64,000 bases of DNA, from assembly GCF_000783395.1 (NCBI RefSeq), contig NZ_JSFK01000001.1:1-64000 (forward strand), read 5' to 3'. Position 1 is the first letter of the stretch. Each line of letters opens with the position of its first letter. Both the position numbers and the translations under genes were made by a program. The notes beneath the pieces are model-generated. The model ran no database searches, was not told where the DNA came from, and saw only the letters and a program-made list of their open reading frames with translations. Below, piece by piece: positions 20,006-28,040 of the stretch. The DNA is from Pseudomonas chlororaphis (GTDB lineage Bacteria; Pseudomonadota; Gammaproteobacteria; Pseudomonadales; Pseudomonadaceae).

Positions 20006-20917
20006 GTGAAAGCCAGATCCGATGAGTTGCAGATTTTCGTCTGCGTGATCGAATGCGGTTCGATTTCCGCCGCCGCCGAACAGGTCGGGCAAACGCCGTC
20101 GGCGGTCAGCCGCACGTTGTCGAAGCTGGAAGCCAAGCTCGACACCACGCTGATCAACCGCACCACGCGGCGCATGGATCTGACCGAGGAGGGCAAGTAT
20201 TTCTTCGAGCAAGCCAAGCTGATTCTCGATCAGATGGAGCAACTCGAAGAGCGCCTGTCCTCGCGCCAGCAAACCCCATCCGGGCGCTTGCGCATCAACG
20301 CCGCTTCACCATTCATGCTCCACGCGGTGGTCCCGTACATCGACGAATTCCGCCGGCTCTACCCAGACATTCAGCTAGAACTGAACAGCAATGACCTGAT
20401 CATTGACCTGCTGGAACAAAGTACCGACATCGCCATCCGCATCGGCACCCTCGCCGATTCGACGCTGCACGCACGTTCGCTCGGTTGCAGTCCGCTGCTG
20501 ATCGTCGCCAGCCCGGCCTATCTGGAAAAGCACGGCGCGCCGCAGCAAGTCGCAGACTTGAGCGAACACACCTTGCTCGGCTTCACCCAGAACGAAGGTC
20601 TCAACCAATGGCCACTGCGCTTTGTTCACGGCGACCGCTGGCCGATCACCCCGGCGATCAGCGCCTCCAGCGGCGAGACCGTGCGCCATCTCGCGCTGGA
20701 AGGGCAGGGCATTGCCTGCCTGTCGCACTTCATGACCATCGACGACATCCGTGCCGGGCGCCTGAAAGTATTGCTTGGCGAATTCAACAGCGGTTATCGC
20801 CAGCCGATCAACGCCGTTTACTACCGTAACTCGCAACTGGCGCTGCGCATTCAATGCTTCCTCGATTTCATCCAGAGCAAACTCGCCGCCTACGCCAGCG
20901 CCGATTTCAAGGGCTGA
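20006..20917 (+). CDS. LysR-family transcriptional regulator
   Basis: The 303-residue protein begins at a GTG with AGAGGA upstream. It has a standard LysR HTH (DELQIFVCVIECGSISAAAEQ, SAVSRTLSKLE) and effector domain, of the subgroup with LINRTTRRMDLTEEG that regulates oxidoreductases. It lies between mdaB and an SDR gene, all on one strand. Either neighbour could be its target. Confidence 0.87.
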   Translation: MKARSDELQIFVCVIECGSISAAAEQVGQTPSAVSRTLSKLEAKLDTTLINRTTRRMDLTEEGKYFFEQAKLILDQMEQLEERLSSRQQTPSGRLRINAASPFMLHAVVPYIDEFRRLYPDIQLELNSNDLIIDLLEQSTDIAIRIGTLADSTLHARSLGCSPLLIVASPAYLEKHGAPQQVADLSEHTLLGFTQNEGLNQWPLRFVHGDRWPITPAISASSGETVRHLALEGQGIACLSHFMTIDDIRAGRLKVLLGEFNSGYRQPINAVYYRNSQLALRIQCFLDFIQSKLAAYASADFKG

Positions 20918-21020
20918 TTCGTGACCTCTGCGCAAGAGTGAATTGGCCGAGAGCGGGTTTTTCCCTCCGGCTCACGGGCAGATACTCGTCCCATCACTTA
21001 CTCACGCAGGGAGTTTCTCC

Positions 21021-21914
21021 ATGAACGTATTCGTCACCGGCGCTGCCGGTTTTATCGGCGGCTCGATCGCTACCGGTCTGGTCAAGGCCGGGCATAAAGT
21101 CACAGGCCTGGTGCGCAGCGCCGAGCAGGCTGCTGAGTTGAAAGCGCTTGGCATCACCCCGGTCATCGGCACTCTTGATGACAAAGCACTGCTCGCCGAA
21201 CAGGCCCGCGCCGCTGACGCGGTGATCAACGCCGCCAGCAGCGATCATCGCGGCGCGGTCGAAGCCTTGCTCGATGCCTTGCGCGGTTCCAACAAAGTCT
21301 TCCTGCACACCAGCGGTTCGAGCATCGTCGGTGATGCCTCGGGCGGTAAATCCAGCGATGTCATCTACTACGAAGACAATCTGCCGAAGCCGACCGTCGA
21401 CAAGGCCGCCCGCGTGGCCATCGACAACCTGATCCTCGCGGCGGCGAAGGACGGCGTGAATTCCGCCGTCATCTGCAACACGCTGATCTACGGCCACAGC
21501 CTGGGCGTCAATCGCGACAGCGTGCAATTGCCGCGACTGCTCAAACAAGCACGCAAAAGCGGCGTGGTGCGCCACGTCGGCACTGGCCAGAACATCTGGT
21601 CCAACGTGCACATTGAAGACGTCGTCGCCCTGTACTTGCTGGCGCTGACCAAGAACGTCCCGGGCACGTTCTACTTCGTCGAAAGCGGCGAAGCATCGTT
21701 CATCGACATGACCACCGCCATGGCTGAAGCGCTGAACCTGGGTCAACCGCAAGACTGGCCGCTGAAAGACGCTGAAGCCGAATGGGGCTACGAAATGGCC
21801 AACTACGGCCTCGGCTCCAACAGCCGAGTGCGTGGCAAACACGCCCGCGAACTGCTGGGCTGGGCACCGAAGCGCACGTCGGTGGTTGAATGGATTCGTA
21901 ACGAAATGGTGTGA
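21021..21914 (+). CDS. NAD(P)-dependent epimerase/dehydratase-like SDR
   Basis: The 297-residue protein opens with MNVFVTGAAGFIGGSIATGL, the extended-SDR nucleotide-binding loop (G7, G10, G13). It shows atypical-SDR features of the DUF4862/YesF-like oxidoreductases that resemble NAD-dependent epimerases. The start has GCAGGGAG eight bases upstream; an in-frame ATG at 20943 lacks this. A tyrosine in the TLIYGHS segment takes the YxxxK-like place without the usual lysine spacing being obvious, so activity is uncertain. Terminator hairpins follow at once. Confidence 0.78.
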   Translation: MNVFVTGAAGFIGGSIATGLVKAGHKVTGLVRSAEQAAELKALGITPVIGTLDDKALLAEQARAADAVINAASSDHRGAVEALLDALRGSNKVFLHTSGSSIVGDASGGKSSDVIYYEDNLPKPTVDKAARVAIDNLILAAAKDGVNSAVICNTLIYGHSLGVNRDSVQLPRLLKQARKSGVVRHVGTGQNIWSNVHIEDVVALYLLALTKNVPGTFYFVESGEASFIDMTTAMAEALNLGQPQDWPLKDAEAEWGYEMANYGLGSNSRVRGKHARELLGWAPKRTSVVEWIRNEMV

Positions 21915-21924
21915 TTGCAGTTTG

Positions 21925-21985
21925 AGCCCCGCCGGGCTTTGTGATCACCCTTTAGAACGGCTGCCATCGTGCAGCCGTTTTCGTT
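21925..21985 (+). terminator. tandem terminator hairpins after the SDR gene
   Basis: AGCCC-CGCC-GGGCT followed by TT lies 11 bases after the stop. AACGGCTGC/GCAGCCGTT (21956-21979) then ends in TTTTCGTTT. The second is a good rho-independent terminator. Confidence 0.8.
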
Positions 21986-22010
21986 TCGGGCTTTGCGACT
22001 TGAGACGGGT

Positions 22011-22172
22011 CTACTTGGCCAAGGACAAGTGCAGGAACTTACTGGACCTCAGTTTGAGTTTGCGCTCAATGGTCTCCACGCTTTGACCTGTCTCGATGGC
22101 TGTCGAGCTGGCAACTGCGCGAATCAACGTTTCGGTTGTCAGTTTTTTTTTGGTGCGAGGTGTGGGGCTCAT
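22011..22172 (-). CDS. small basic hypothetical protein, 53 residues
   Basis: An ORF on the reverse strand runs from the ATG at 22172 to a TAG at 22011. The product starts MSPTPRTKKKLTTETLIRAV and is basic and probably helical, with a TVETIER-like second half. GGAG lies eight bases before the ATG, which favours a real gene. It fills most of the gap between the SDR terminator and the BIMEs. No family is recognised. The KKK-rich N-terminus and short length would fit a small DNA- or RNA-binding protein, but that is a guess. Confidence 0.5.
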   Translation of the reverse strand: MSPTPRTKKKLTTETLIRAVASSTAIETGQSVETIERKLKLRSSKFLHLSLAK

Positions 22173-22256
22173 GGCAGGGACTCCGCGGAGGTTGTCAGGC
22201 GAGTATAGCGCTTGGCTGGATTTGAAAAATATAACGTATGGCTGGACACCGAACCG

Positions 22257-22345
22257 GTGGGAGCTGGCTTGCCAGCGATAGCGGTCGGCCAGTCAGCATT
22301 TAAGTTGAATGTGCAGCCATCATCGCTGGCAAGCCAGCTCCCACA
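22257..22345. repeat. REP pair (BIME), GTGGGAGCTGGCTTGCCAGCG type
   Basis: GTGGGAGCTGGCTTGCCAGCG and its inverted partner CGCTGGCAAGCCAGCTCCCAC face each other across about 45 bases. The 21-base arms are perfectly complementary. Confidence 0.9.
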
Positions 22346-22382
22346 GGTTTTGCGCATCCTGTCTGGAGGAATGCGATCAAAA

Positions 22383-22474
22383 CTGTGGGAGCGAGCTTGC
22401 TCGCGAAAGCGCTGGATCAGTCGGCAAAGATGTTGAATGTGAAGTTGCCTTCGCGAGCAGGCTCGCTTCCACAT
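22383..22474. repeat. REP pair (BIME), GTGGGAGCGAGCTTGCTCGCGAA type
   Basis: A second BIME of a different REP subtype lies 38 bases after the first. Its arms are CTGTGGGAGCGAGCTTGCTCGCG and CGCGAGCAGGCTCGCTTCCACA. Between the small reverse ORF and the permease, bases 22173-22665 hold only these two elements and the permease leader. Confidence 0.88.
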
Positions 22475-22665
22475 TGGTTTCTCGTTCACCGAAAAGCCAT
22501 GTAAATCCCGGCCTACGATTTTCATTAATCACGACAAGACATATCCATCAGCGACACGTCTTGCCTCTCCACGAAAATTACTTTCATGCGGTTTGAAATC
22601 TCGATCTCGAAATGATTTATGAGTTTCACAACCCATTCGAACGTGACCCTTTCGAGGAGTACCGC

Positions 22666-24015
22666 ATGACGCCTTCCTTCGGCTATTGGCTGCTGGTCTA
22701 TGCCGCCGTCGCCATCATTGCGCTGATCGTGTTGATCGCCCGTTACCGGCTCAACCCGTTCATCGTCATCACCCTGATTTCCATTGGTCTTGCGCTGGTG
22801 GCGGGGATGCCGCCGTCGGGTGTGGTGGGGGCGTATGAGGCCGGGGTGGGCAAGACGCTGGGGCATATTGCGCTGGTGGTGGCGCTGGGGACGATGCTTG
22901 GCAAGATGATGGCTGAGTCTGGCGGCGCCGAGCAGATGGCGCGCACGCTGATCGATAAATTCGGCGAGAAGAACGCGCACTGGGCGATGGTCTGCATCGC
23001 GTTTCTGGTCGGTTTGCCGCTGTTCTTCGAAGTCGGTTTCGTCTTGCTGGTGCCGATTGCCTTTACCGTGGCGCGCCGCGTCGGCGTGTCGATTCTGATG
23101 GTCGGTTTGCCGATGGTCGCCGGCCTGTCGGTGGTGCATGCGCTGGTGCCGCCGCACCCGGCGGCGATGTTGGCAGTGCAGGCTTATCAGGCGTCGGTCG
23201 GACAGACTTTGCTGTATGCGATCGCCATCGGCATTCCCACCGCGATTATTGCCGGGCCGTTGTACGCCAAATTCATCGTGCCGCGCATTCAATTGCCGGC
23301 GGATAACCCCTTGGAAAAACAATTCCTCGACCGCGAACCGCGCGACAAGCTGCCGGGTTTCGGCATCACCATGGCGACCATTCTATTGCCGGTGGTGTTG
23401 ATGCTGATCGGTGGCTGGGCCAACCTGATTTCTACGCCGGGCAGTGGCTTCAACCAGTTCCTGTTGTTCATCGGCAACTCGGTGATTGCGCTGCTGCTGG
23501 CGACCTTGTTGAGTTTCTGGACGCTGGGCATCGCCCAGGGTTTCAACCGCGAATCGATCCTCAAGTTCACCAACGAATGTCTGGCGCCGACTGCCAGCAT
23601 CACTTTGCTGGTCGGTGCCGGTGGTGGCTTGAACCGCATTCTGGTCGATGCTGGCGTGACCGATCAGATCGTCGGCCTCGCTCATGAATTCCACCTGTCG
23701 CCGCTGATCATGGGCTGGCTGTTCGCTGCGTTGATGCGCGTCGCCACCGGTTCCGCGACCGTGGCCATGACCACCGCGTCCGGCGTGGTTGCGCCGGTGG
23801 CCATTGGTCTGGGTTATCCACACCCTGAACTGTTGGTGCTGGCGACCGGCGCGGGCTCGGTTATCTTTTCCCACGTCAATGACGGCGGCTTCTGGTTGAT
23901 CAAGGAATACTTCAACATGACGGTCGCGCAGACGTTCAAGACCTGGACCGTACTCGAGACGCTGATCTCGGTAGTCGCGTTCGGCCTGACCGTCGGCCTT
24001 TCTTACCTGCTGTAA
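22666..24015 (+). CDS. GntP-family permease
   Basis: The 449-residue product is a polytopic inner-membrane protein of the GntP (gluconate:H+ symporter) family, with motifs EVGFVLLVPIAFTVAR and LVPPHPAAMLAVQAYQ. The ATG at 22666 has GAGGAG seven bases upstream and opens directly into a membrane helix; the in-frame ATG at 22612 is less likely. The family carries gluconate and other hydroxy or amino acids. Being in one operon with an N-acyl-D-amino-acid deacylase suggests it imports D-amino acid or N-acyl-D-amino acid substrates. Confidence 0.88.
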   Translation: MTPSFGYWLLVYAAVAIIALIVLIARYRLNPFIVITLISIGLALVAGMPPSGVVGAYEAGVGKTLGHIALVVALGTMLGKMMAESGGAEQMARTLIDKFGEKNAHWAMVCIAFLVGLPLFFEVGFVLLVPIAFTVARRVGVSILMVGLPMVAGLSVVHALVPPHPAAMLAVQAYQASVGQTLLYAIAIGIPTAIIAGPLYAKFIVPRIQLPADNPLEKQFLDREPRDKLPGFGITMATILLPVVLMLIGGWANLISTPGSGFNQFLLFIGNSVIALLLATLLSFWTLGIAQGFNRESILKFTNECLAPTASITLLVGAGGGLNRILVDAGVTDQIVGLAHEFHLSPLIMGWLFAALMRVATGSATVAMTTASGVVAPVAIGLGYPHPELLVLATGAGSVIFSHVNDGGFWLIKEYFNMTVAQTFKTWTVLETLISVVAFGLTVGLSYLL

Positions 24016-24031
24016 CCGGAGCCCGCCGCCC

Positions 24032-24892
24032 ATGGACATCCTCTATCAGATCCGCGCCCGCCAGGATTCCTTCAGCGCCGGCGAAGGCCGCATCGCTCGG
24101 TTGATGCTCGATGACGTTGGTTTTGCCGCGAGCGCCAGCCTCGAAGACCTCGCGCAACGCGCTGAAGTCAGTACCGCCACGCTGTCGCGTTTCGCCCGCA
24201 CCGTAGGCTGCCGCGACTTGCGTGATCTGCGCCTGCAACTGGCTCAGGCGAGCGGCGTCGGCAGCCGTTTTCTCGACCCAGCGGGCACGCCTGAGCAGTC
24301 GGCATTCTATGGGCAGATCGTCGGTGATATCGAAACCACGCTGCGCCAGCACCAGGCCGGATTTGACGAATCGTGCTTTGCCGATGCGGTGAAAATGCTT
24401 GGTCAGGCACGGATGATTCACGCTTTCGGCATGGGCGGTTGCTCGACCCTGTGCAGCGATGAATTGCAGGTACGCCTGGCGCGCCTCGGCTACCCGATTG
24501 CCGTGTGCCATGACGCGGTGATGATGCGCGTCACTGCCGCCAGCCTGAACGCCGAGCAAGTGCTCATCGTCTGTTCGCTGACCGGCATCACCCCGGAGTT
24601 GCTTGAGACTGTCGAACTGGCGCGCAACTACGGCGCGCGCATTCTGGCGCTCACCCGCGCCGACTCGCCACTGGCAGAACTGGCCGATATCGTCCTGCCG
24701 CTGCAAGGCGCAGAAACCTCGTTCATCTACAAACCGACGGCAGCGCGCTACGGCATGCTGCTCGCCATCGACGTGCTCGCCACCGAGCTGGCGCTGGCCA
24801 GTCCTGAAGACAATCAAGAACGTCTGCGGCGGATCAAACTCGCCCTCGACGAATACCGTGGCGGCGACGATCACCTGCCGCTGGGAGACTGA
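24032..24892 (+). CDS. MurR/RpiR-family transcriptional regulator
   Basis: The 286-residue protein has an N-terminal RpiR HTH (IARLMLDDVGFAASASLEDLAQRAEVSTATLSRFAR) and a C-terminal SIS domain (GMGGCSTLCSDELQVRLARLGY; CSLTGITPELLETVELARNYGARILALT). It lies 16 bases after the GntP gene and one base before the deacylase gene, so all three are one transcript. RpiR SIS domains usually bind phosphosugars. Here the partners suggest control of D-amino acid or muropeptide-related uptake, perhaps autoregulated. Confidence 0.88.
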   Translation: MDILYQIRARQDSFSAGEGRIARLMLDDVGFAASASLEDLAQRAEVSTATLSRFARTVGCRDLRDLRLQLAQASGVGSRFLDPAGTPEQSAFYGQIVGDIETTLRQHQAGFDESCFADAVKMLGQARMIHAFGMGGCSTLCSDELQVRLARLGYPIAVCHDAVMMRVTAASLNAEQVLIVCSLTGITPELLETVELARNYGARILALTRADSPLAELADIVLPLQGAETSFIYKPTAARYGMLLAIDVLATELALASPEDNQERLRRIKLALDEYRGGDDHLPLGD

Positions 24893-24893
24893 C

Positions 24894-26351
24894 ATGCTGT
24901 ACGACACCCTGATTCGCAACGCCCTGATCATCGATGGCAGCAACATGCCCGGCTACAAGGCCGACGTGGCGATTCGCGAGGGCCGCATCGAGCGTATCGG
25001 CGACTTGCACGATGCCTCGGCGACAGAAGAAATCGACGCCGCTGGCCGCGTGCTGGCGCCGGGTTTCATCGATGTGCACACCCACGACGACACCGTGGTG
25101 ATTCGTCAGCCAGAGATGCTGCCCAAGCTCAGCCAGGGCGTGACCACGGTGATTGTCGGTAACTGCGGGATCAGCGCTTCGCCCGTGACGTTGAAGGGCA
25201 ATCCGCCGGATCCGATGAACCTGCTCGGCAGCGCGGCGGCGTTTGTTTATCCACGCTTCAGCGATTACCGTGCGGCGGTGGAAGCGGCGAATACCACGCT
25301 GAACGTGGCGGCACTGATTGGCCATACGGCGCTGCGCAGCAATCATCTGGATGACCTGTTCCGCACAGCGACGCCGGAAGAAATCGCCGCGATGCGCGAG
25401 CAGTTACGCGAAAGCCTTGAGGCCGGTGCGTTGGGTTTATCCACAGGCCTGGCTTACGCCAGCGCGTTCAACGCTTCCACCGATGAAGTGAAGCAACTGA
25501 CCGAAGAACTGACCGCGTTCGGCGCGGTGTACACCACGCATTTGCGCAGCGAATTCGAACCGGTTCTGGAAGCGATGGACGAGGCGTTTCAGATCGGTCG
25601 TCACGCCAAATCACCAGTGATCATTTCCCACCTCAAATGTGCCGGCGTGGGTAACTGGGGGCGCAGTCCCGAGCTGCTCGCATCATTGGAAGAGGCCGCG
25701 AAAACCCACCCGGTCGGCTGCGATTGCTACCCGTACGCGGCGAGTTCTTCGACGCTGGATTTGAAGCAAGTCACCGATGCGCATCGCATCACCATCACCT
25801 GGTCGACGCCGCACCCGGAAGTCAGCGGCCGCGACCTGATCGATATCGCCGCTGAATGGAATCTGCCGCTGCTCGACGCCGCGAAACGCCTGCAACCGGC
25901 CGGCGCGGTGTACTACGGCATGGACGAGGCGGATGTACGAAGAATCCTCGCGCATCCGTTGTCGATGGTCGGTTCTGACGGACTGCCGGAGGACCCGTTC
26001 CCGCATCCGCGTCTGTGGGGCGCTTTCCCACGGGTATTGGGACATTTCAGTCGTGATGTCGGGCTGTTTCCGCTGCACACCGCCGTACACAAGATGACTG
26101 GGCTGTCGGCGGCGCGGTTTGGTTTGAAGGAGCGCGGCGAGATTCGTGAAGGCTATTGGGCAGATCTGGTGTTGTTCGATCCGGCGACCGTGCGTGATGT
26201 AGCCGACTTCCACGACCCGCAACGTGCGGCGCAGGGCATCGATGGCGTGTGGATCAACGGTGTATTGAGTTATCGCGATGGGCAGGCGAATGGTCGCAGG
26301 GAAGGGCGCTTTCTCGCTCGACAGGGTGATCTGCGCGATAACTTTCACTGA
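24894..26351 (+). CDS. N-acyl-D-amino-acid deacylase (D-aminoacylase)
   Basis: The enzyme hydrolyses N-acyl-D-amino acids to D-amino acid and carboxylate. The 485-residue product is of the amidohydrolase superfamily: metal-binding HTH at residues 62-64 (GFIDVHTHDD), the Cys91 of VGNCGIS that bridges zinc in characterised D-aminoacylases, HLKCAG, and the late SDGLPEDPFPHPRLWGAF with the catalytic Asp. The frame is open far upstream, but the ATG at 24894 follows the RpiR stop and matches the family start. D-amino acid dehydrogenase and RidA, often neighbours, are absent here. Confidence 0.9.
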   Translation: MLYDTLIRNALIIDGSNMPGYKADVAIREGRIERIGDLHDASATEEIDAAGRVLAPGFIDVHTHDDTVVIRQPEMLPKLSQGVTTVIVGNCGISASPVTLKGNPPDPMNLLGSAAAFVYPRFSDYRAAVEAANTTLNVAALIGHTALRSNHLDDLFRTATPEEIAAMREQLRESLEAGALGLSTGLAYASAFNASTDEVKQLTEELTAFGAVYTTHLRSEFEPVLEAMDEAFQIGRHAKSPVIISHLKCAGVGNWGRSPELLASLEEAAKTHPVGCDCYPYAASSSTLDLKQVTDAHRITITWSTPHPEVSGRDLIDIAAEWNLPLLDAAKRLQPAGAVYYGMDEADVRRILAHPLSMVGSDGLPEDPFPHPRLWGAFPRVLGHFSRDVGLFPLHTAVHKMTGLSAARFGLKERGEIREGYWADLVLFDPATVRDVADFHDPQRAAQGIDGVWINGVLSYRDGQANGRREGRFLARQGDLRDNFH

Positions 26352-26469
26352 GGTTTCGCGGACTGCGTCACAGTGATGGCACATTGCGACTAAAGAAAGT
26401 CATCAACAGGCCGAATTGCTGACATCCACCCCGTCTACACTGTGGGGCCAATCAGTCAGGGAGCACCCC

Positions 26470-26838
26470 ATGAGCTTCGGCAAAACCACCCCGATCCTGC
26501 GGATCTTCGATGAAGCCAAAGCTGTCGAGTTCTACGTCGATTTTCTGGGTTTCAAGATCGACTGGCAGCATCGCTTCGAGGCGAATTTTCCGTTGTATCT
26601 GCAGGTGTCGCGTGGCGAGTGTGTGTTGCATTTGTCCGAGCATCATGGCGATGCGTGCCCGGGTTCGGCGCTGCGTATCGAGACGGACGAGCTGGAGGCG
26701 TTTCAGCAGCAGTTGGAGGCCAAGGATTACAAGTTTTCGCACCCGGGTATTCAGGCGATGCCTTGGGGGAGTCAGGACATGACCATCGTTGATCCGTTTG
26801 GTAATCGGTTGGTGTTTACCAATGCGATCTGTCTCTGA
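26470..26838 (+). CDS. VOC-superfamily (glyoxalase/bleomycin-resistance-like) protein
   Basis: The 122-residue protein is a single VOC fold: TPILRIFDEAKAVEFYVDFLGFKIDWQHRFE, LHLSEHHGDACPGSALRIETDELEAF and the C-terminal DPFGNRLVFTNA. The spacing resembles the bleomycin-resistance and phenazine-tolerance branch rather than glyoxalase I. The start at 26470 removes an 18-residue unlikely extension. It lies 118 bases after the deacylase, on the same strand but probably with its own promoter. Substrate unknown. Confidence 0.82.
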   Translation: MSFGKTTPILRIFDEAKAVEFYVDFLGFKIDWQHRFEANFPLYLQVSRGECVLHLSEHHGDACPGSALRIETDELEAFQQQLEAKDYKFSHPGIQAMPWGSQDMTIVDPFGNRLVFTNAICL

Positions 26839-26847
26839 AGCGAAAAG

Positions 26848-27027
26848 CCCCTCACCCTAACCCTCTCCCGAAGGGAGAGGGGACTGACCGAGGTGTATGA
26901 AGTTATCCATCGACCTGAAAGATCTGCAGCGATTATGGATTCAAAGCAGCACTTTCAGGTCGATGTCATTCACAAATATCCCCCGTTCGGCCCCCTCTCC
27001 CTCCGGGAGAGGGCTGGGGTGAGGGGA
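26848..27027. repeat. compound nested inverted-repeat element
   Basis: Outer arms CCCCTCACCCTAACCCTCTCCC (26848-26869) and GGGAGAGGGCTGGGGTGAGGGG enclose local CCCTCTCCC/GGGAGAGGG hairpins at each end. An inner perfect 13-base inverted repeat joins ATCGACCTGAAAG (26909-26921) and CTTTCAGGTCGAT (26952-26964). The whole is about 180 bases and symmetric, like a small MITE. No ORF of note is inside. Confidence 0.75.
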
Positions 27028-27041
27028 AAATGGCACACCGC

Positions 27042-27090
27042 AAAAAGAAGCCCGCCACTCAACCATCACAGTTGGGATCGCGGGCTTTTT
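27042..27090 (-). terminator. bidirectional terminator after the DUF6124 gene
   Basis: AAGCCCGC (27048-27055) pairs with GCGGGCTT (27080-27087). T-runs follow on both strands (CTTCTTTTTG reading leftwards, TTTTT reading rightwards). It ends the leftward gene whose stop is at 27093. Confidence 0.8.
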
Positions 27091-27092
27091 CG

Positions 27093-27458
27093 TTACTCGG
27101 TCGGCACTAACCTGTCCAGCACGCGATTGACGGCCATTTCCGCCACCATCACCACTTGCGCAATACCCTGCAGTGTCTTGCGGTGTGTGCCTTCAACCTG
27201 CGCGGCATGGTTGTTGAGCATGACCGTCGCCGAACCGAGGGTTTCGCTGGCGTCGGCCAGCAGGGATTCGGTGTCGGCCTGGGGATTGGCCATGTACAGC
27301 GTGTTGGGGGAGTAGGGCGTGGCCATGAGGTCGGCGTTCGTCGGACCGAGATAGTGGTCGAGCGCGCGCTCGGCGGCTTCGTGGAATTTCTTTGAGTCGG
27401 GGGATTCGTAGGGGGAGGCCGGGTCGGTGACCGGCGGATTTGGCGTTATCTTGAACAT
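27093..27458 (-). CDS. DUF6124-family small protein
   Basis: The 121-residue cytoplasmic protein starts MFKITPNPPVTDPASPYESPDSKKFHEAAERALDHYLG, the hallmark of a Pseudomonas family known to me as DUF6124. The rest is an alpha-helical region with LLADASETLGSATVMLNNHAA and a conserved R-Q-AE pattern. Function is unknown. AGGGAA lies before the ATG. The frame stays open upstream to 27662, but that stretch is the hairpin array, so 27458 is chosen. A second protein at 46570-46944 aligns without gaps to its C-terminal half. Confidence 0.8.
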   Translation of the reverse strand: MFKITPNPPVTDPASPYESPDSKKFHEAAERALDHYLGPTNADLMATPYSPNTLYMANPQADTESLLADASETLGSATVMLNNHAAQVEGTHRKTLQGIAQVVMVAEMAVNRVLDRLVPTE

Positions 27459-27484
27459 AGCTGTGTTCCCTTTGTTGAGCGGCA

Positions 27485-27675
27485 ACCCTTTGGCTACTAA
27501 ACGAAAGGGTGGCAGCTGTACGCAGGTTAGTAGACCGGGGAACTCAGCTAAGCCGGCGCGCCGAAGCGCCCTGCGTACAGCCACCGTCAAGCTCAGGTAC
27601 GCGAGTACCTGTGATGAATGTACGACCAGCAGAATTACCGCCGGGCTACTAAACCCGATCACTGGGAATCAGTGA
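27485..27675 (-). promoter_or_regulatory. array of hairpins upstream of the DUF6124 gene (candidate structured leader)
   Basis: Five hairpins lie in 190 bases. They are ACCCTTT/AAAGGGT with a 12-base loop (27485-27510); a long stem GCTGTACGCAGG/CCTGCGTACAGC (27515-27526 with 27570-27581) enclosing GGCGC/GCGCC; CAGGTAC/GTACCTG (27594-27611); CGGG/CCCG around CTACTAAA (27642-27657); and TCACTG/CAGTGA (27659-27675). On the gene's strand, the first and fourth loops both carry TTTAGTAG, and CTACTAA, able to pair with them, occurs in between. Pairing and purpose are inferred. Confidence 0.5.
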
Positions 27676-27869
27676 CGCAATCAAGTTACGCAGCATGCTC
27701 AGGGCGCACAAGCCGGCGGATTCTGGCTTAGGCGTAGGTTACGGCGCAAGGATTTGTGGGCGGTTTCGCGTAACGCTGAGTGTCTTTAAACACCTGTGGT
27801 GCGGGATGTTTATTGCGCTCAAGTATCGAAGATTTGCCTGTAGGAATTGTTGGCTGCCACTGACGCCAT

Positions 27870-28025
27870 CGCCGGCAAGCCAGCTCCCACAGGTTTATGT
27901 GCAAGCCATGGATTTTGTGGACGACTTGGGCACTATGGGAGCCGGCTTGCCAGCTCCCATAGATTTATGTGCAAGTAATAGATTTTGTGGACGACTCGGA
28001 CACTGTGGGAGCTGGCTTGCCAGCG
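27870..28025. repeat. REP arms with a 70-base tandem duplication
   Basis: A unit starting CAGCTCCCACAGGTTTATGTG (27881-27950) is repeated at 27951-28020 with an exact 70-base period and a few substitutions. Each unit joins a REP arm to a shared spacer (GATTTTGTGGACGAC). Further half-REPs flank it (GCCGGCAAGC; GCCAGCG). It lies after the AraC gene's stop. Bases 27676-27869 between it and the hairpin array show nothing else supportable. Confidence 0.85.
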
Positions 28026-28040
28026 AAGGGGCCGGAACAT

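Noticed and set aside
22257-22474. Possible CRISPR-like array
   Set aside because: The repeats are inverted REP pairs of differing type, not regular direct repeats with unique spacers.
27459-27662. N-terminal extension of the DUF6124 gene
   Set aside because: It would translate the hairpin array; the ATG at 27458 has a ribosome site and gives the family's usual start.
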